Positions 47,368 through 59,456 of a stretch of DNA of 64,000 bases are shown in pieces. The notes below the pieces were generated by a model. That model saw only the letters and a program-made list of their open reading frames with translations, had not been told where the DNA came from and searched no databases. The stretch is from Archegozetes longisetosus (Eukaryota > Arthropoda > Arachnida > Sarcoptiformes > Trhypochthoniidae): positions 3,892,573 through 3,956,572 of the forward strand of contig JAEMBT020000004.1 of NCBI GenBank assembly GCA_018873245.2, given 5' to 3'. The position numbers and the translations under genes were made by a program. The stretch's first letter is position 1. Every line of letters begins with the position of its first letter.

Positions 47368-47822
47368 TTTTTGAAGAGCTTTAGATTTAAGATTAAGAGT
47401 CTAAAAGGCATTGAAAACTACATTTAAATTGAGAGAGAATCCCAACTACTAAAAGTTTAGAACTAATCCTACTTTTAATATTATCAAACGTTTAGACTTA
47501 TTTTAGTACAGATTGATATGAATGAGAATTAGTACTAATAACCATTTGTAAAGTATGCAAATCCTTCATATGTTACATTGTTTTTGTTTATATAGATAAA
47601 TAAAATATTCATAAATTGAAATGTTTATTTTAATTATTGAAATTGTCTAACTTTTCGCAATAAGATTTATTAACTATCAACCTTATTTCTATTCTGCTTT
47701 GCCACTTGTTAAGAGCTGAATAATTAAATAAAATCAAAACTTTTATGTGTATATGTGTTGATGTATAGCTTTTATTATTTTAGTCTTAAACCTAAAGCTC
47801 TTCTTCAGAAAACATATTCATT
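47359..47822. repeat. Dispersed repeat, family C copy 2 (complete)
   Basis: Ends CTGAATATGATTTTTGAAGAGC and, at the right, GCTCTTCTTCAGAAAACATATTC, forming TIRs of about 35 bp. About 465 bp. The truncated copy is at 37527-37912. It abuts or overlaps the right end of the family D copy. Confidence 0.7.
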
Positions 47823-48106
47823 TGCTTTAAGTTGAAAACAATATATAAATTTAAGAAAAGGTTACAAGCTCTTTTTCAGATGCATAAGTCAATTATCAAT
47901 AATTAATAAATTCTTGCTGAACACTACTATTCTTGCAACATGTTTATTCAAAGATTATTATTTCGTAACTTAATTCTTATGTAGGTGTGCTTAATAAGCG
48001 AAGCTGAATAAAGTGAAAGATGAACTAATTTCCTGTTACACATATGGCATTCTGGTTTTTAATACACTTTTGGACACAACTAATATTTGTTCAGAGACGA
48101 ATAACA

Positions 48107-48331
48107 ATGAATAAGCTGATATGTTTGCTCGTATTGGCGATTGCAGTCAGTAGTGTGATATCGAGACCTGATGTCTATGGACAGCAACAACAAATTCAAG
48201 GCGGAAATGCAAACAGCTTCAATAAGAACACTGGAAATTCTGCAGTGAAGAACAAAAATACTTTCAGTGGCGCTTCGGCTGATAAAATTGCAGAATTCCT
48301 TTTCTTACCAGGAAATAATAAACGTAACTAA
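48107..48331 (+). CDS. Short secreted peptide precursor
   Basis: 74 residues starting at the Met at 48107. An open frame exists from 48044, but the inner Met gives a textbook signal peptide (MNKLICLLVLAIAVSSVIS, cleavage likely before RPDVYG). The mature part of about 55 residues is rich in Gln, Asn and Lys, with no Cys (QQQQIQGGNANSFNKNTG, then VKNKNTFSGASADKI), and ends AEFLFLPGNNKRN. The KR near the end could be a processing site of a neuropeptide- or antimicrobial-type precursor, but no known family is recognised. AATAAA lies at 48524-48529, about 190 bp past the stop. Confidence 0.65.
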   Translation: MNKLICLLVLAIAVSSVISRPDVYGQQQQIQGGNANSFNKNTGNSAVKNKNTFSGASADKIAEFLFLPGNNKRN

Positions 48332-49370
48332 AGATTGTACAGTTAATGATAAGTCAAAACATCTAATTATTATTTTTTGTTTGATCTCTAGCTGCTAGTC
48401 CACGTCTTAATAACCGTTCTGAAGATATCGTTATTTAGTGACGGAGATAAAATTAGATTTCTGGTTGACAAATAATATATAACTTCTAGTTAGTACTTAT
48501 TTCTATGTATGCCATTGATTTCGAATAAAGTCTCTACATTGTCAACTTATCCCAATGTAAATCTTGAAATTGATCTAAAGCTTAGCAAAATTCGAACATC
48601 GAGTACTCATGTCATTCAGGAATAAAGTAGATTACTGTCTACAAAATATATTTTCCTTACTATACTCGAAAATTACGGTTCAAGTTAGGTATATTTTATT
48701 GCCTTTTTACTTTTTAAAACTATTTTTTATAAAGTATGAGTAAGATATTTCAAGAAATAAGGTGCTCAAGGTTTACGTCTGTTTCCGTAAACTTTAAATA
48801 AGTAATTTTGACTGATCCTGATTACCTGAAATTTATCATATTAGAAATGAGTAAATAGTTATTCTATACTAATGGAATGTAAATATTTTCTCGATAACCT
48901 TGACTTGATCTGTTTTCGAGGGAGTTCCTAAATATTCAATCAAAATGAACTACGTGAATAGAAGATATGAACTCAAAGGTTTATTTCGCTACTTGCTGAT
49001 ATATTTACACAATTATTAAGAAAAGATTCAAGAGAAGCAAAATAAGAATAAGAGTCATTAGTTGAAAAGACTGATTAAAAGATAAGGGTTCGAAGGTCCA
49101 TTAAATTGTAATCTATAGCCATTCAAATGATATTAATGATATAAGGCTATCCTGAGTCACTATATTATTTAATTAATTGTTTGCCAGAATTTGAAGCAAT
49201 AGAAGTTTAATATATGTAATCAGAAGAAAGAGTAGGTTTAAGTTTAGAAAACAAAGTCTTTTAAACGCTTCTAAAAACTGAATGAAAAAGAATAATTCTT
49301 TTAATTATTCTATTAAGAATTATTCTATTATTATTAGAGTTATCGTTAGATTAATTGAAAAATGCTCACA
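48332..49370. other. 3' UTR and intergenic, no gene seen
   Basis: Contains the poly(A) signal of the peptide gene; otherwise AT-rich sequence without recognised features. Confidence 0.4.
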
Positions 49371-51247
49371 ATGACTGGTGAGATAGTTTTTAAATCTCTC
49401 TATACTTCAATAGAAATACCAAAAATATCTTCTTGTGAATACCTTTATAAAAAAAACTTAAAAAGTATGGAAATAAACAAATTTAGGTGAGTTCAATCAT
49501 TATTAGATTAATGAAAAGCTTCATATTTGGTTGAATTTAATAGATTGAGTATAAAAGTAGTATTTCATTGATGATAGTAAATCAACTTATTTGTTGATCT
49601 AATAAAATAGCCATGGCTTTACTTAAGAGGGGAATAACCAAATCAGATATAATTTTCTGTCACAGTCAAAACAATATAAATTATGCGATACCTATATTTG
49701 CGACACATTTTCTTGGAACAAAAGCCACTGATATAAACCCGAAGGGTAATACCTTTGGGTTCGAGCATCGAATAAGAAACAGTGGATCCATTATTGTATT
49801 CACTTATTAGCAAATGCGCTGATTGTAGAAAAAGTATTACAAACAGAGAATATTCGATTGGCTAAGCGAGTATCTGTATTTGGTGGTAATTACGGTTGTT
49901 AAGCGTCATTCGATCAACTAGTTAATGATTGCACTGGTGAAAAGTTGGATAGAATTTCTTGTTCTGCTGTTGTTCCGAGAAACAGTATTCGTGCTATAGC
50001 ACTCGCTCCTGAGACAACAGGACTTCCAAGAGGAGAATTGATCTCGCATTATAATTTTTAATAGCACTCGAAACATGTTTGAAGATAGATATTGAACCCA
50101 TCAACAGTACAGCGGTCTCTCATTTTCTATTTGACCATACTAGTGATGCTCTATTCCGATGTGTGTCAGTAGAAGAATGACTTTTATTCTTCGTGAAAGT
50201 ATTAACAAAAACATTCTGGACTCCTTTGACAAATATAGAGTCGATGTTTTTTTCATTGTTTCAAACATATGGACATAAGCTGATTGAACGACCATAGGTT
50301 GGCAAATACGATCTATCAAGGTTAAAGATCATGATTCATGGCGGAATTTACTTTCCTAAAAATATAGCTCATAATATTGTCGATTAATACAGCGTTCAAT
50401 TAACTGAATGTATGTCAAATTTTCGAAGTTATTTTACTAAATTATATCATATAATTAAGTCTCCTAATCAATATTTTAACGATAGTTTCAATTTTTTGAG
50501 GCTATGGAATGACTGAATGTGTGAGCACTACATGTAATGCTGATAGAGTATTCAATCCTAAAAATTATAGGAATGCCGCACCAAATGTAGAGGTAAAAAT
50601 TATTGATCTGATTAGTGGAAAGAGTTTAGATAAAAATCACAGCGGTGAGATCTGTATTCGTGGACCGGGTAATTTCTTGGGATATCTCAATAACCAAAAG
50701 GCAACAAATCAAATCATTGATAGTGAGGGATGGCATCACACCGGAGATGTCGGTCATTTTGATGATAACGAAAGATTGTTTATAACTGATCGAATCAAAG
50801 AACTTATCAAATTCAGGTGATAGTCCGCTCCACCTGCACAAATAAAGGAATTATCGTTGACACACGAAGCAATTGAAGAGGTGAAAGTTATTGAAAAATC
50901 GGATAAAGTAGATTCTCAGCTGCTGATGACTCTCATTAGGCTTAAAACAGTTTCTAAATCTCTGAAGAAAAGATTTAAAAGTTTGTCTCAGGTTTGCAAA
51001 AAAATATGAATAATAGTTGCATAAATTCTAAGTTTTATAACCTATTAATCACAATATTCTCAGTATTCTATCAGATAATATGGCGTATCAGAAACAACTT
51101 CGTACAGGCATCAAATTTGTTTATTACATTCCACAAACTGCTGTCATCAAAGTTGATCGACAGTATTTCAAGAAATTAATTAGTAGGAATAACTTTGAAG
51201 TTGATGAAATATATGATAAAATTACAAGTAATAAAACACATTTGTAA
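49371..51247 (+). pseudogene. Luciferase-like acyl-CoA synthetase pseudogene (psi1)
   Basis: Same gene structure as gene2 downstream but with many stops and frameshifts. Exon 1 starts at 49371 (MTGEIVFKSLY ... IEIPKISS). Exon 2 begins near 49590 (ALLKRGITKSDIIFCHSQNN) and decays after FTY, with the ATP-binding loop still traceable near 50010. Exon 3 (from about 50503) keeps GEICIRGPGNFLGYLNN, GWHHTGDVGHFDDNERLF and RIKELIKFR and then hits a stop. Exon 4 (51079-51247) reads MAYQKQLRTGIKFV and FKKLISRNNFEVDE. The catalytic C-terminal Lys motif has changed (QTAVIKVDR). Exon 3 is much closer to gene2 than the rest, suggesting a conversion event or uneven decay. Confidence 0.9.
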
Positions 51248-51712
51248 AACTCATGAATGCAAGCAATTAGTATGCTAGATATGTAAAACAGTAATGAAAC
51301 AAACTCCAAAGCAATCTCCTCAAGTTAATGAATAAACAAATTGAGATATTTTCATATGAAAAGACAGTCCCAGAAACTAAGCATCTGATACAGCTTGTCA
51401 ATTAAAAATTCGATACTAATGATCATATATAATCAAATAATAACCTGAAAACTATTTAGATTCTGAACTACAATCATGTTAATTCAACTGAGTTCACACT
51501 TTTCTTATCACATAATAAGCTATTTCCTTGAAAGTATCATCTTTTTGATAAACAAGATAAGCAAAGTCAGGATTTGGTCTTTATCTTATTCTAACCTTAA
51601 ACCAAATGTGAGACAAATTTCAAATTGATAAACCCATTTAAGTTTAAATGCACTAAATGTAAAGACGTTAAATTTGTCTCGATTTGTTGTAACATTAATT
51701 AAAATCCTTATA

Positions 51713-53615
51713 ATGTCTGATGAAATAATATTTCGATCTCCTTATCCTCCAATTGAGATACCAGAAGTGTCTTCGGGTCAATACTTTTATAATAAACTCA
51801 AAAATCTTCAAAATAGAACTATTTTGGTGAGTCAAATCATTTCTCAATTCATTAATGAGTTAAACACTTTTATTATAAAAGTAAAAACTGAAACATTATT
51901 TTTTGGTAGATTGAAAATAAAAGTGGTATTTCATTGACAGCAAACGAACTCATATCAAAGGCTAACAGTTTGGCCGTGGCTTTACTTAAGAGAGGAATAA
52001 CTAAATCGGATGTTATTTGTTGTCACAGCGATAATAGCATACAGTATGCGATTCTTATATTTGCGGTACATTTTCTCGGTATAACTCTGACTAACTCGAA
52101 ACCAAAAAACAATATCTTTGAACTGCAAAATCAAATAAGAGACAGCGGAACTACTATTATATTCACTTCATTGGCAAACGCTCCGATTTCTGAAAAAGTA
52201 CTTCAAAAAAGTAATGCTCTACACATTAAACATGTTTTTGTATTTGATGGTAAATATGCAAATTTCACACCATTTGATGAAATATTCAATGAATTCACTG
52301 ACGAGAAGTTAGAAAGAATTCCTTATTTCACTGTTGATCCAAAAAAAGATATGTGTATTATTTCATATACATCTGGAACAACAGGAGTTCCGAAAGGAGC
52401 CATTTTATCTCATTATAACTATGTAGTAGCACTCGAAACATTCTTAAAGTTAGATATTGATCCCACTGAGAATATAGTGACATGCCATTACCCATTCGGT
52501 CATATTGGTGGTACCATATTTGGTCCAATGTGGATCAGTAGAGGATTGACTGTCGTTCTTCATGATACGACTGATGTAGAAACCATTTTAGCATCAGTTG
52601 AGAGATATAAAGTAACTTTGTTGCCACTTTTCCAAGCATTTGGATACAAGCTGGTTGAAGGTCCTCTAGTTGACAAATACGATCTGTCGAGCGTAAAAAT
52701 TATGGTTCATGGCGGAACTTATCTTCCTGGAAATATTTCTCAGGTTATAGTCAATAAGTACAATGTTCAAATTGTTGAATGTAAGTTTATATCCCAAAGA
52801 TTACTACATTTTTACTACAAACTGATATAATAATTGAATAATCATTACTCCATCACTTAAAATTTATTAATACCAAAGAATGGTTTTGTTTTTTTAGGTT
52901 ACGGATTGACTGAATGTGTGGCTGTTACACATAATTCTGATAAAGTGTTAATTCCTGGCAATAGTGGACATGTGAGACCAAATGTAGAGGTAAAAATTAT
53001 TGATCTGATTAGTGGAAAGAGTTTAGATAAAAATCAAAGCGGTGAGATCTGTATTCGTGGACCGGGTAATTTCTTGGGATATCTCAATAACCAAAAGGCA
53101 ACAAATGAAACTATTGATAGTGAGGGATGGCTTCACACCGGAGATGTCGGTCATTTTGATGATAACGAAAGATTGTTTATAACTGATCGAATCAAAGAAC
53201 TTATCAAATTCAGGATATGGTCTGTCGCACCTGCAGAAATTGAAGAATTACTATTAACGCATGAAGCAATTCAAGAAGTTGCAGTCATTGGAAAGCCTGA
53301 TAAAGAGGATTATCAATTGCCAATGGCTTTCATTAAGCTTAAACCTGGTTCTAAAATTTCTGAAGAAGAGATTCAAAATTTTGTTATAGGTTTGTTATCA
53401 TTCAGTTAAATATTGATTAATTAAATCAATTTAATGAGACTATAACTTATGGAAATTTTATTATTAATGTTTGGTTAGATAATATGGCTTATCAGAATCA
53501 ACTTCGTGGAGGTATCAAATTTGTTGATCATGTTCCACGAACCGTTAGCGGCAAAGTTGATCGACAATATTTCAAAAAATTACTTGAAGAAAATATGTCT
53601 AATATAAACAAATGA
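51713..53615 (+). CDS. Luciferase-like / 4-coumarate-CoA-ligase-like acyl-CoA synthetase (gene2)
   Basis: Adenylate-forming enzyme that activates a carboxylic acid with ATP and usually passes it to CoA. Four exons join in phase: 51713-51826, 51910-52780, 52898-53389, 53479-53615; 537 residues, the normal size for the family. P-loop A3 YTSGTTGVPKG at about 191-201; a luciferase-type PFGHIGG at about 236; A5 YGLTE across the exon 2/3 junction; A7 GWLHTGDVGHFDD; A8 hinge DRIKELIKFR; C-terminal catalytic Lys in RTVSGKVDR. The C-terminus NINK is not a PTS1 signal, so peroxisomal location is not indicated. In insects such paralogues include luciferases and fatty acyl-CoA synthetases; substrate cannot be told. 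Left arm of a large inverted duplication; about 40 of 537 residues differ from gene3. Confidence 0.92.
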
Positions 53616-53861
53616 AATAATCAAGACTAATTTCAGATTCATGTATGCAAAGAAATGTTGAATAAAGTCAACGATTAATAAAACAAACTCTAACTTGTAT
53701 TCAATTATCAAGTTATGTTATATAATGGTTGAAAAATATTATTTTCATATTTATAGCGTCACAAATTAATATAATGTTGAGGAATAAGAATCTGCTAAAA
53801 TGCTTATCAGGGAACTGGCGCATTTCTGCGTTTAAATATCCAATTGTATTTAGCATTTAAA

Positions 53862-54718
53862 CATATGAGGACTTTAATGCATTAGGGAAACTCTTCAATT
53901 TTAAGCTGAAATAAAAGGCTTGAGACGATTTTATTTGCTTTATAAGTTAAAAGCATTCGGTTATTGTAATTTTGATTCAGATATAAATTATTCAGTTTTA
54001 TCCAACTTCACCATATTTTAATAAATAATTTTTACATACGAAAGTATAGGTCATTTAAATATTGATTAATAGCTAAAAATTTTAATCGACTATAAGCGCA
54101 AGTGATTAATAGAGAATAGTAATACAGTGAAAGCTTGATATAACGAACAGTCAAGAGGTAAAGATTTTTGTTCGTTATATTGAGCTGTACTTTATATTGA
54201 GAGTTAAAATATTATAGGTTTGAGAGCATTTTTATTGTATTGTAGAACTAAAGTGAATATAATCTATATAAATACTTATTTTAAAAAGTCTGTTATTCGC
54301 GTCTGAACACTATTTTTGAAAATATTAAAATCTAAAATTTCGCCTTTATTAGTCTCAAGTTCAAAACTTTAGACCTTTAGGTAAAGTTTAGTTCTTTTGG
54401 TAATTGATAAAAGTTCATCAGTGCGAAACGTATTTTATATCGAAAGTTTACTTACTATTGTATACTTAAAATATGTTCGGTATATCAAATTTTATTCTAT
54501 ATCGAGATTCGTTATATCGAGCGAATCTAAGCCTAATTTTATAAGAATTTGGAACGGGATTTCGCTTATGTACTTTATAACGAGATGTTTGTTAGATCGA
54601 GATTCGCTATATCGAGCTTTCACTGTATAAGTTTACTTTAAACAAAAATAAACTGGACCTTTTTTATTGAAACACTATTATAGGAAAATTTCCCTTTTGC
54701 ATTAGCGTCCTCATATGT
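53862..54718. repeat. MITE family D, copy 2, with nested insertion
   Basis: Ends CATATGAGGACTTTAATGC and complement of CATATGAGGACGCTAATGC. Interrupted by a 501-bp pogo-type element; without it the copy aligns with 47016-47367. Lies in the centre of the luciferase-like inverted duplication. Confidence 0.75.
54125..54625. mobile_element. Pogo-type MITE, TA target duplication
   Basis: Begins CAGTGAAAGCTTGATATAAC and ends GCTATATCGAGCTTTCACTG, flanked by TA (54123-54124, 54626-54627). Internal subterminal copies of CGTTATATYGAG words. No transposase. Nested in the family D MITE. Confidence 0.85.
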
Positions 54719-54982
54719 TCAACTGTTTAATTTCTCGTAACACATTAGTCCTTGTAGTGAAACTAGTGTTCAAGAACTAATTTAACTTATAGATATAACA
54801 AATATCTTTTACTGCCACCACAACTTTTGAAAAAAAAATGTTCAAACACTGTAGTTTACCATTAAATATATCACCTAATATATCTTTTAAGTGCTGAGCA
54901 TAGGTCAAATGTCATAAAAATATGGGGTATACATTTAATGTGCAATGTTAATTATTACTTTTAATACAATTAACTTCGAAGT

Positions 54983-55060
54983 TTTCCTGTGGTGCACTGG
55001 TCAGCGGATCAGGATTACTAGACTTAGGTATTACGTTCGTATCTGCATAATCAAATCTTT
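54983..55060 (+). repeat. tRNA-derived SINE-like fragment
   Basis: GTGGTGCACTGGTCAGCGG (A-box-like) is followed about 35 bp later by ACGTTCGTATCTGC (B-box-like), and then an AT-rich tail. Resembles the head of a tRNA-derived SINE; not an intact tRNA gene. Confidence 0.4.
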
Positions 55061-55460
55061 TTTCGATGTAACTTAATAAATATCATTATTAAAAAAAAAG
55101 TATCGAATCCTTTTAACATCATTCGCTTATTATAAACATATATTGATGAAGAACATCAATTTTTGTCATGAGAGATGTGTTGCGAGAGATTAAACAGTTG
55201 AACATATGTCTCGATGCCAGATATTAATTGATAATTAACGCAGAGCTGCGCCAGTTCCCTGATAAGCATTTTAGCAGATTCTTATTCCTCAACATTATAT
55301 TGATTTGTGACGCTATAAATATGAAAATAATATTTTTCAACCATTATATAACATAACTTGATAATTGAATACAAGTTAGGAGTTTATTTGTTTTATTAAT
55401 TGTTAACTACATTCAAAATTTCTTTGCATACATGAATCTGAAATTAGTCTTTTTATTACT

Positions 55461-57291
55461 TTATTTGTTAATATTGGGCATATTTTCTTCAAGTAATTTC
55501 TTGAAGTATTGTCGATCAACTTTGCCGACAGTGGTACGTGGAATATGATCAACAAATTTGACACCTCCACGAAGTTGATTCTGATAAGCCATATTATCTA
55601 ATCAAACATTGACAACAAAATTTTTATAAGTTGTGGTCTCATTGAATTGATTTAATTAATCAATATTTAACTGAATGATAACAAACCTATAACAAAATTT
55701 TGAATCTCGTCTTCAGAAACTTTAGAACCAGGTTTAAGCTTAATGAAAGCCATTGGCAATTGATAATCCTCTTTATCAGGCTTTCCAATGACTGCAGCTT
55801 CTTGAACTGCTTCATGTCTTAGTAATAACTCTTCGATTTCTGCGGGCGCAACAGACCATATCCTGAATTTGATAAGTTCTTTGATTCGATCAGTTATAAA
55901 CAATCTTTCGTTATCATCAAAACGACCGACATCTCCGGTGTGAAGCCATCCCTCACTATCAATGGTTTGATTTGTTGCCTTTTGATTATTGAGATATCCC
56001 AAGAAATTACCCGGTCCACGAATACAGATCTCGCCGTTTTGATTCTTGCCTAAACTCTTTCCATTAATCAAATCAACAATTTTGATCTCCACATTTGGTG
56101 CCACATGTCCACAATTACCAGGAATTAACACATTATCAGAATTATGTGTAACACCTATGCATTCAGTCAATCCATAACCTGAAGAAACGAAACCATTCTT
56201 TGGTATGAATCATAGTGACTCTATCATTATGATATCAATGATGAAGGACAAAAGGTCAGCTACCCCGAGCTACGAGCCTGAGCTTGTGCGAGCTGGGCTC
56301 GAAATAACTGAAAGTCGAGCTTGAGCTTGTACATAAAGGCTCGAAGCTCTAGCTTGAACCTGAGCTTTAAATATAGTCGAAATTTTATTTAGAATTTTTA
56401 GTTAAAAGAAGTTTAATTGAGACAAAATTAACTCTTATATTAATTATAATGATTAAAAATACACACAGAATAAGATTTTAAATATTTAAGTATTATGAAT
56501 AGTAAATATATACAGTATTTTTCCGAACATAAACCGCACGAGTGTATAAGCCGCGCTGAAGAATTTTATCATTAACATAGGTTTTCCTTATATAAGCTGC
56601 ACAAAATTAGAGATCTAATTGACGAAGTTTATGTAAATTAATTGGCTCATTCACATCACTTTTGAAACCTTTATCAAGTTTTATTTTCAAATAAGTTAAC
56701 TCACAATCTGCGAACCAGTCAGAATTGGCTTCATAAAAACTAAACTTTACGACTATAATCATCTAACAACTAGTCTTAAAGAGTCAGATAAAGAAAGTGA
56801 CGAAGAAAATGATGTAGAATTAGAACCCAACTTAGATTAATATAGTAATATTCTCGAAGCCTTAATAATGAATCAGGTTAAGAATTTGATTGCTTTGATT
56901 AAAATTAAGTCTAGTATTACCCCTTATGAAGTCTTTCAATTTCAATGAAAGTTTTTTAATTTGACTTTTTCCAACTTTTTCCTTATACAAGCAGCACCAT
57001 ATGTATTAGTCGCACTGCTAAAATTTTTAAAAATCTAACTTTTTTCTTTATATAAGCCGCGGCTTACATTAGGAAAAATACGGTGTAATTGGATTATTGG
57101 TTCAGATTTTCTGAATAGAAATATATTAGAAAAGCTTCAATCAAAATATTTATACACAGAAGTGAAAAAGTCATACTTTTAATCGAAACATCAGACAATT
57201 TATTACTATGATTAGATATTAGATCTCCTTATTAGGTATATATTATGTATCTGGTTATTATGTGTTAGTATTGTAACCAAATGAACCGTTT

Positions 57292-57352
<61 letters not shown>

Positions 57353-58959
57353 ATACATTAGAGTTCATATTTAAAAGCACTGAAAAGTCTAGTAATAACT
57401 TATAAGTTAAGTATATAACTTTAAGAATAAACATTGACTTAAACGTTAGAACCTTTTAATGGTACACTATATTATAGTGCGTTTTATACTAATCTCTCTC
57501 TCTCTCTCTCTCTCACACACAAACGCTTTCAACTATTTTAGATGTAAAGACTCATATACGTAGAGATACGTAGAAATATCAATCTTTTTATATACAATTT
57601 AAAGCTTAAAAGTTGTAGTCGAACTTCATATTTATTTATTTGTCATAAAAGTAATTAAATTTTTGGTGAGAAGGTCGAAAGCTCGCCTATCCGAGTCCAG
57701 AACTTGAGCTTATGCGAGCCGTGCTTGCCGATAAATGAGCTTCGAGCCTGGGCTTCAAGCTCAAAAAGGTTATCAAGCCGAGCTTCGAGTCGGGCTCGTC
57801 AGGCTCGAGCCTGAAGCTCGGTCGAGCTTTATCCTTCATTAGATATCAACTTATTGAAAAGGATGAAGTGATCTTTGGGAAATGAACTTACCTTCAACAA
57901 ATCGAACATTGTATTTGTTGACTATAGCTTGAGAACTATTTCCAGGAAAATAAGCTCCGCCGTAAACCATGATCTTCACACTCGACAGATCGTATTTGTC
58001 AACCAGAGGACCTTCAACTAGCTTGTATCCAAATGCTTGGAACAGTGGCAACAAAGTTACTTTATATCTCTCAACTGATGCTAAAATGGTTTCTACGTCA
58101 GTCGTATCATGAAGAATGACAGTCAATCCTCTGCTGATCCACATTGGACCAAGTATAGTCCCATTAATATGACCGAATGGGTAATAGCACGTCACTATAT
58201 TCTCAGTGGGATCAATGTCTAACTTTAAGAATGTTTCGAGTGCTACTACAAAGTTATAATGAGATAAAATGGCTCCTTTCGGAACTCCTGTTGTTCCAGA
58301 TGTATACGAAATAATACACATATCTTTTTTTGGGTCAACAGTGAAATAAGGAATTCTTTCTAACTTCTCGTCAGTGCATTCATTGAATATTTCATCAAAT
58401 GGTGTGAAATTTGCATATTTACCATCAAACACAAAAACATGTTTAATGTGTGGAGCATTACTTTTTTGGAGTACTTTTTCAGAAATCGGAGCGTTTGCCA
58501 ATGAAGTGAATATAATAGTAGTTCCGCTGTCTCTTATTTGATTTTGCAGTTCAAAGATATTGTTTTTTGGTTTCGAGTTAGTCAGAGTTATACCAAGAAA
58601 ATGTACCGCAAATATAAGTATTGCATACTGTATGCTATTATCGCTGTGACAACAAATAACATCCGATTTAGTTATTCCTCTCTTAAGTAAAGCCACGGCT
58701 AAACTGTTAGCCTTTGATATGAGTTGGTTTGCTGTCAATGAAATACCACTTTTATTTTCAATCTACCAAAAAATAATGTTTCAGTTTTTACTTTTATAAT
58801 AAAAGTGTTTAACTCATTAATGAATTGAGAAATGATTTGACTCACCAAAATAGTTCTATTTTGAAGATTTTTGAGTTTATTATAAAAGTATTGACCCGAA
58901 GATATTTGTGGTATCTCAAATGGAGGATAAGGAGATCGAAATATTATTTCATCAGACAT
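55461..58959 (-). CDS. Luciferase-like / 4CL-like acyl-CoA synthetase (gene3)
   Basis: Inverted paralogue of gene2. Exons 58959-58846, 58762-57892, 56178-55687 and 55597-55461 have exactly the same lengths (114, 871, 492, 137 bp) and join in phase, giving 537 residues. All adenylation motifs are kept: YTSGTTGVPKG, YGLTE, GWLHTGDVGRFDD, DRIKELIKFR. The C-terminal Lys motif reads RTTVGKVDR (RTVSGKVDR in gene2), keeping the Lys but losing the usual Ser. PFGHING replaces PFGHIGG near the acyl pocket. Intron 2 is 1.7 kb because of a hAT-like insertion (117 bp in gene2), but its splice sites are intact, so the gene can still be functional. C-terminus NINK, no PTS1. Confidence 0.9.
56513..57085 (+). 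mobile_element. Pogo/Tigger-like element remnant, TA target duplication
   Basis: Ends CAGTATTTTTCCGAACATAA and complement of CACCGTATTTTTCCTAATGT, flanked by TA (56511-56512, 57086-57087). Subterminal repeats of ATAAGCYGC. A short acidic open tail (SDKESDEENDVELEPNLD, stop) near 56785-56840 resembles the end of a pogo-type transposase. Nested in the hAT-like element. Confidence 0.75.
57296..57347. repeat. (AG)n microsatellite
   Basis: About 26 uninterrupted AG units; a shorter (TC)n tract follows at 57491-57514. Confidence 0.97.
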
Positions 58960-59456
58960 TATAAGAGATTTAATTAATGTTACAATAAATCGAGACAAAG
59001 TTAACGTTTTTACATTTAGTGCATTTAAACTTAAATGGATTTATCATTTGAAATTTGTCTCACATTTTGTTTAGATTTGGGATAAGGTAAAGACTAAATC
59101 CTAACTTAACTTATCATGTTTATCAAAAAGAAAATATTTTCAAGGAAATAAAGTGTGAGTATAAAGTAGTGACTAGCTTAAAGCATTGGTTGAAGCTGAT
59201 AACACAGATACATATGAAGGCTTTCAAGGAAAAACAGAAAATGATTTGAAACTGTAATGCATTAGCGTTTAGAACACGTGATTTGATATACCGATAAACT
59301 CAAAGATATAAAATCTTTACTCAAATATTTGAAACCAAAAAATAGAGAATTTTACATTAATTATTTATCTGATTTTGAATAAAATTCTAATAAATAATAA
59401 TTTTCATATTTTAACGTTTTGTTAAATTTATTTCAATTAAAGCTTTTTATTCAAAG

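Larger units (their letters stand above)
56239..57841. mobile_element. hAT-like nonautonomous element in gene3 intron 2, 8-bp target duplication
   Basis: Flanked by GATATCAA on both sides (56231-56238 and 57842-57849). Ends TGATGAAGGA and TCCTTCATTA. Subterminal regions are GC-rich with many GAGCTYGAGC words on both sides. The interior holds a pogo-like element, an (AG)n tract (57296-57347) and a (TC)n tract (57491-57514). No hAT transposase is visible. Confidence 0.85.
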
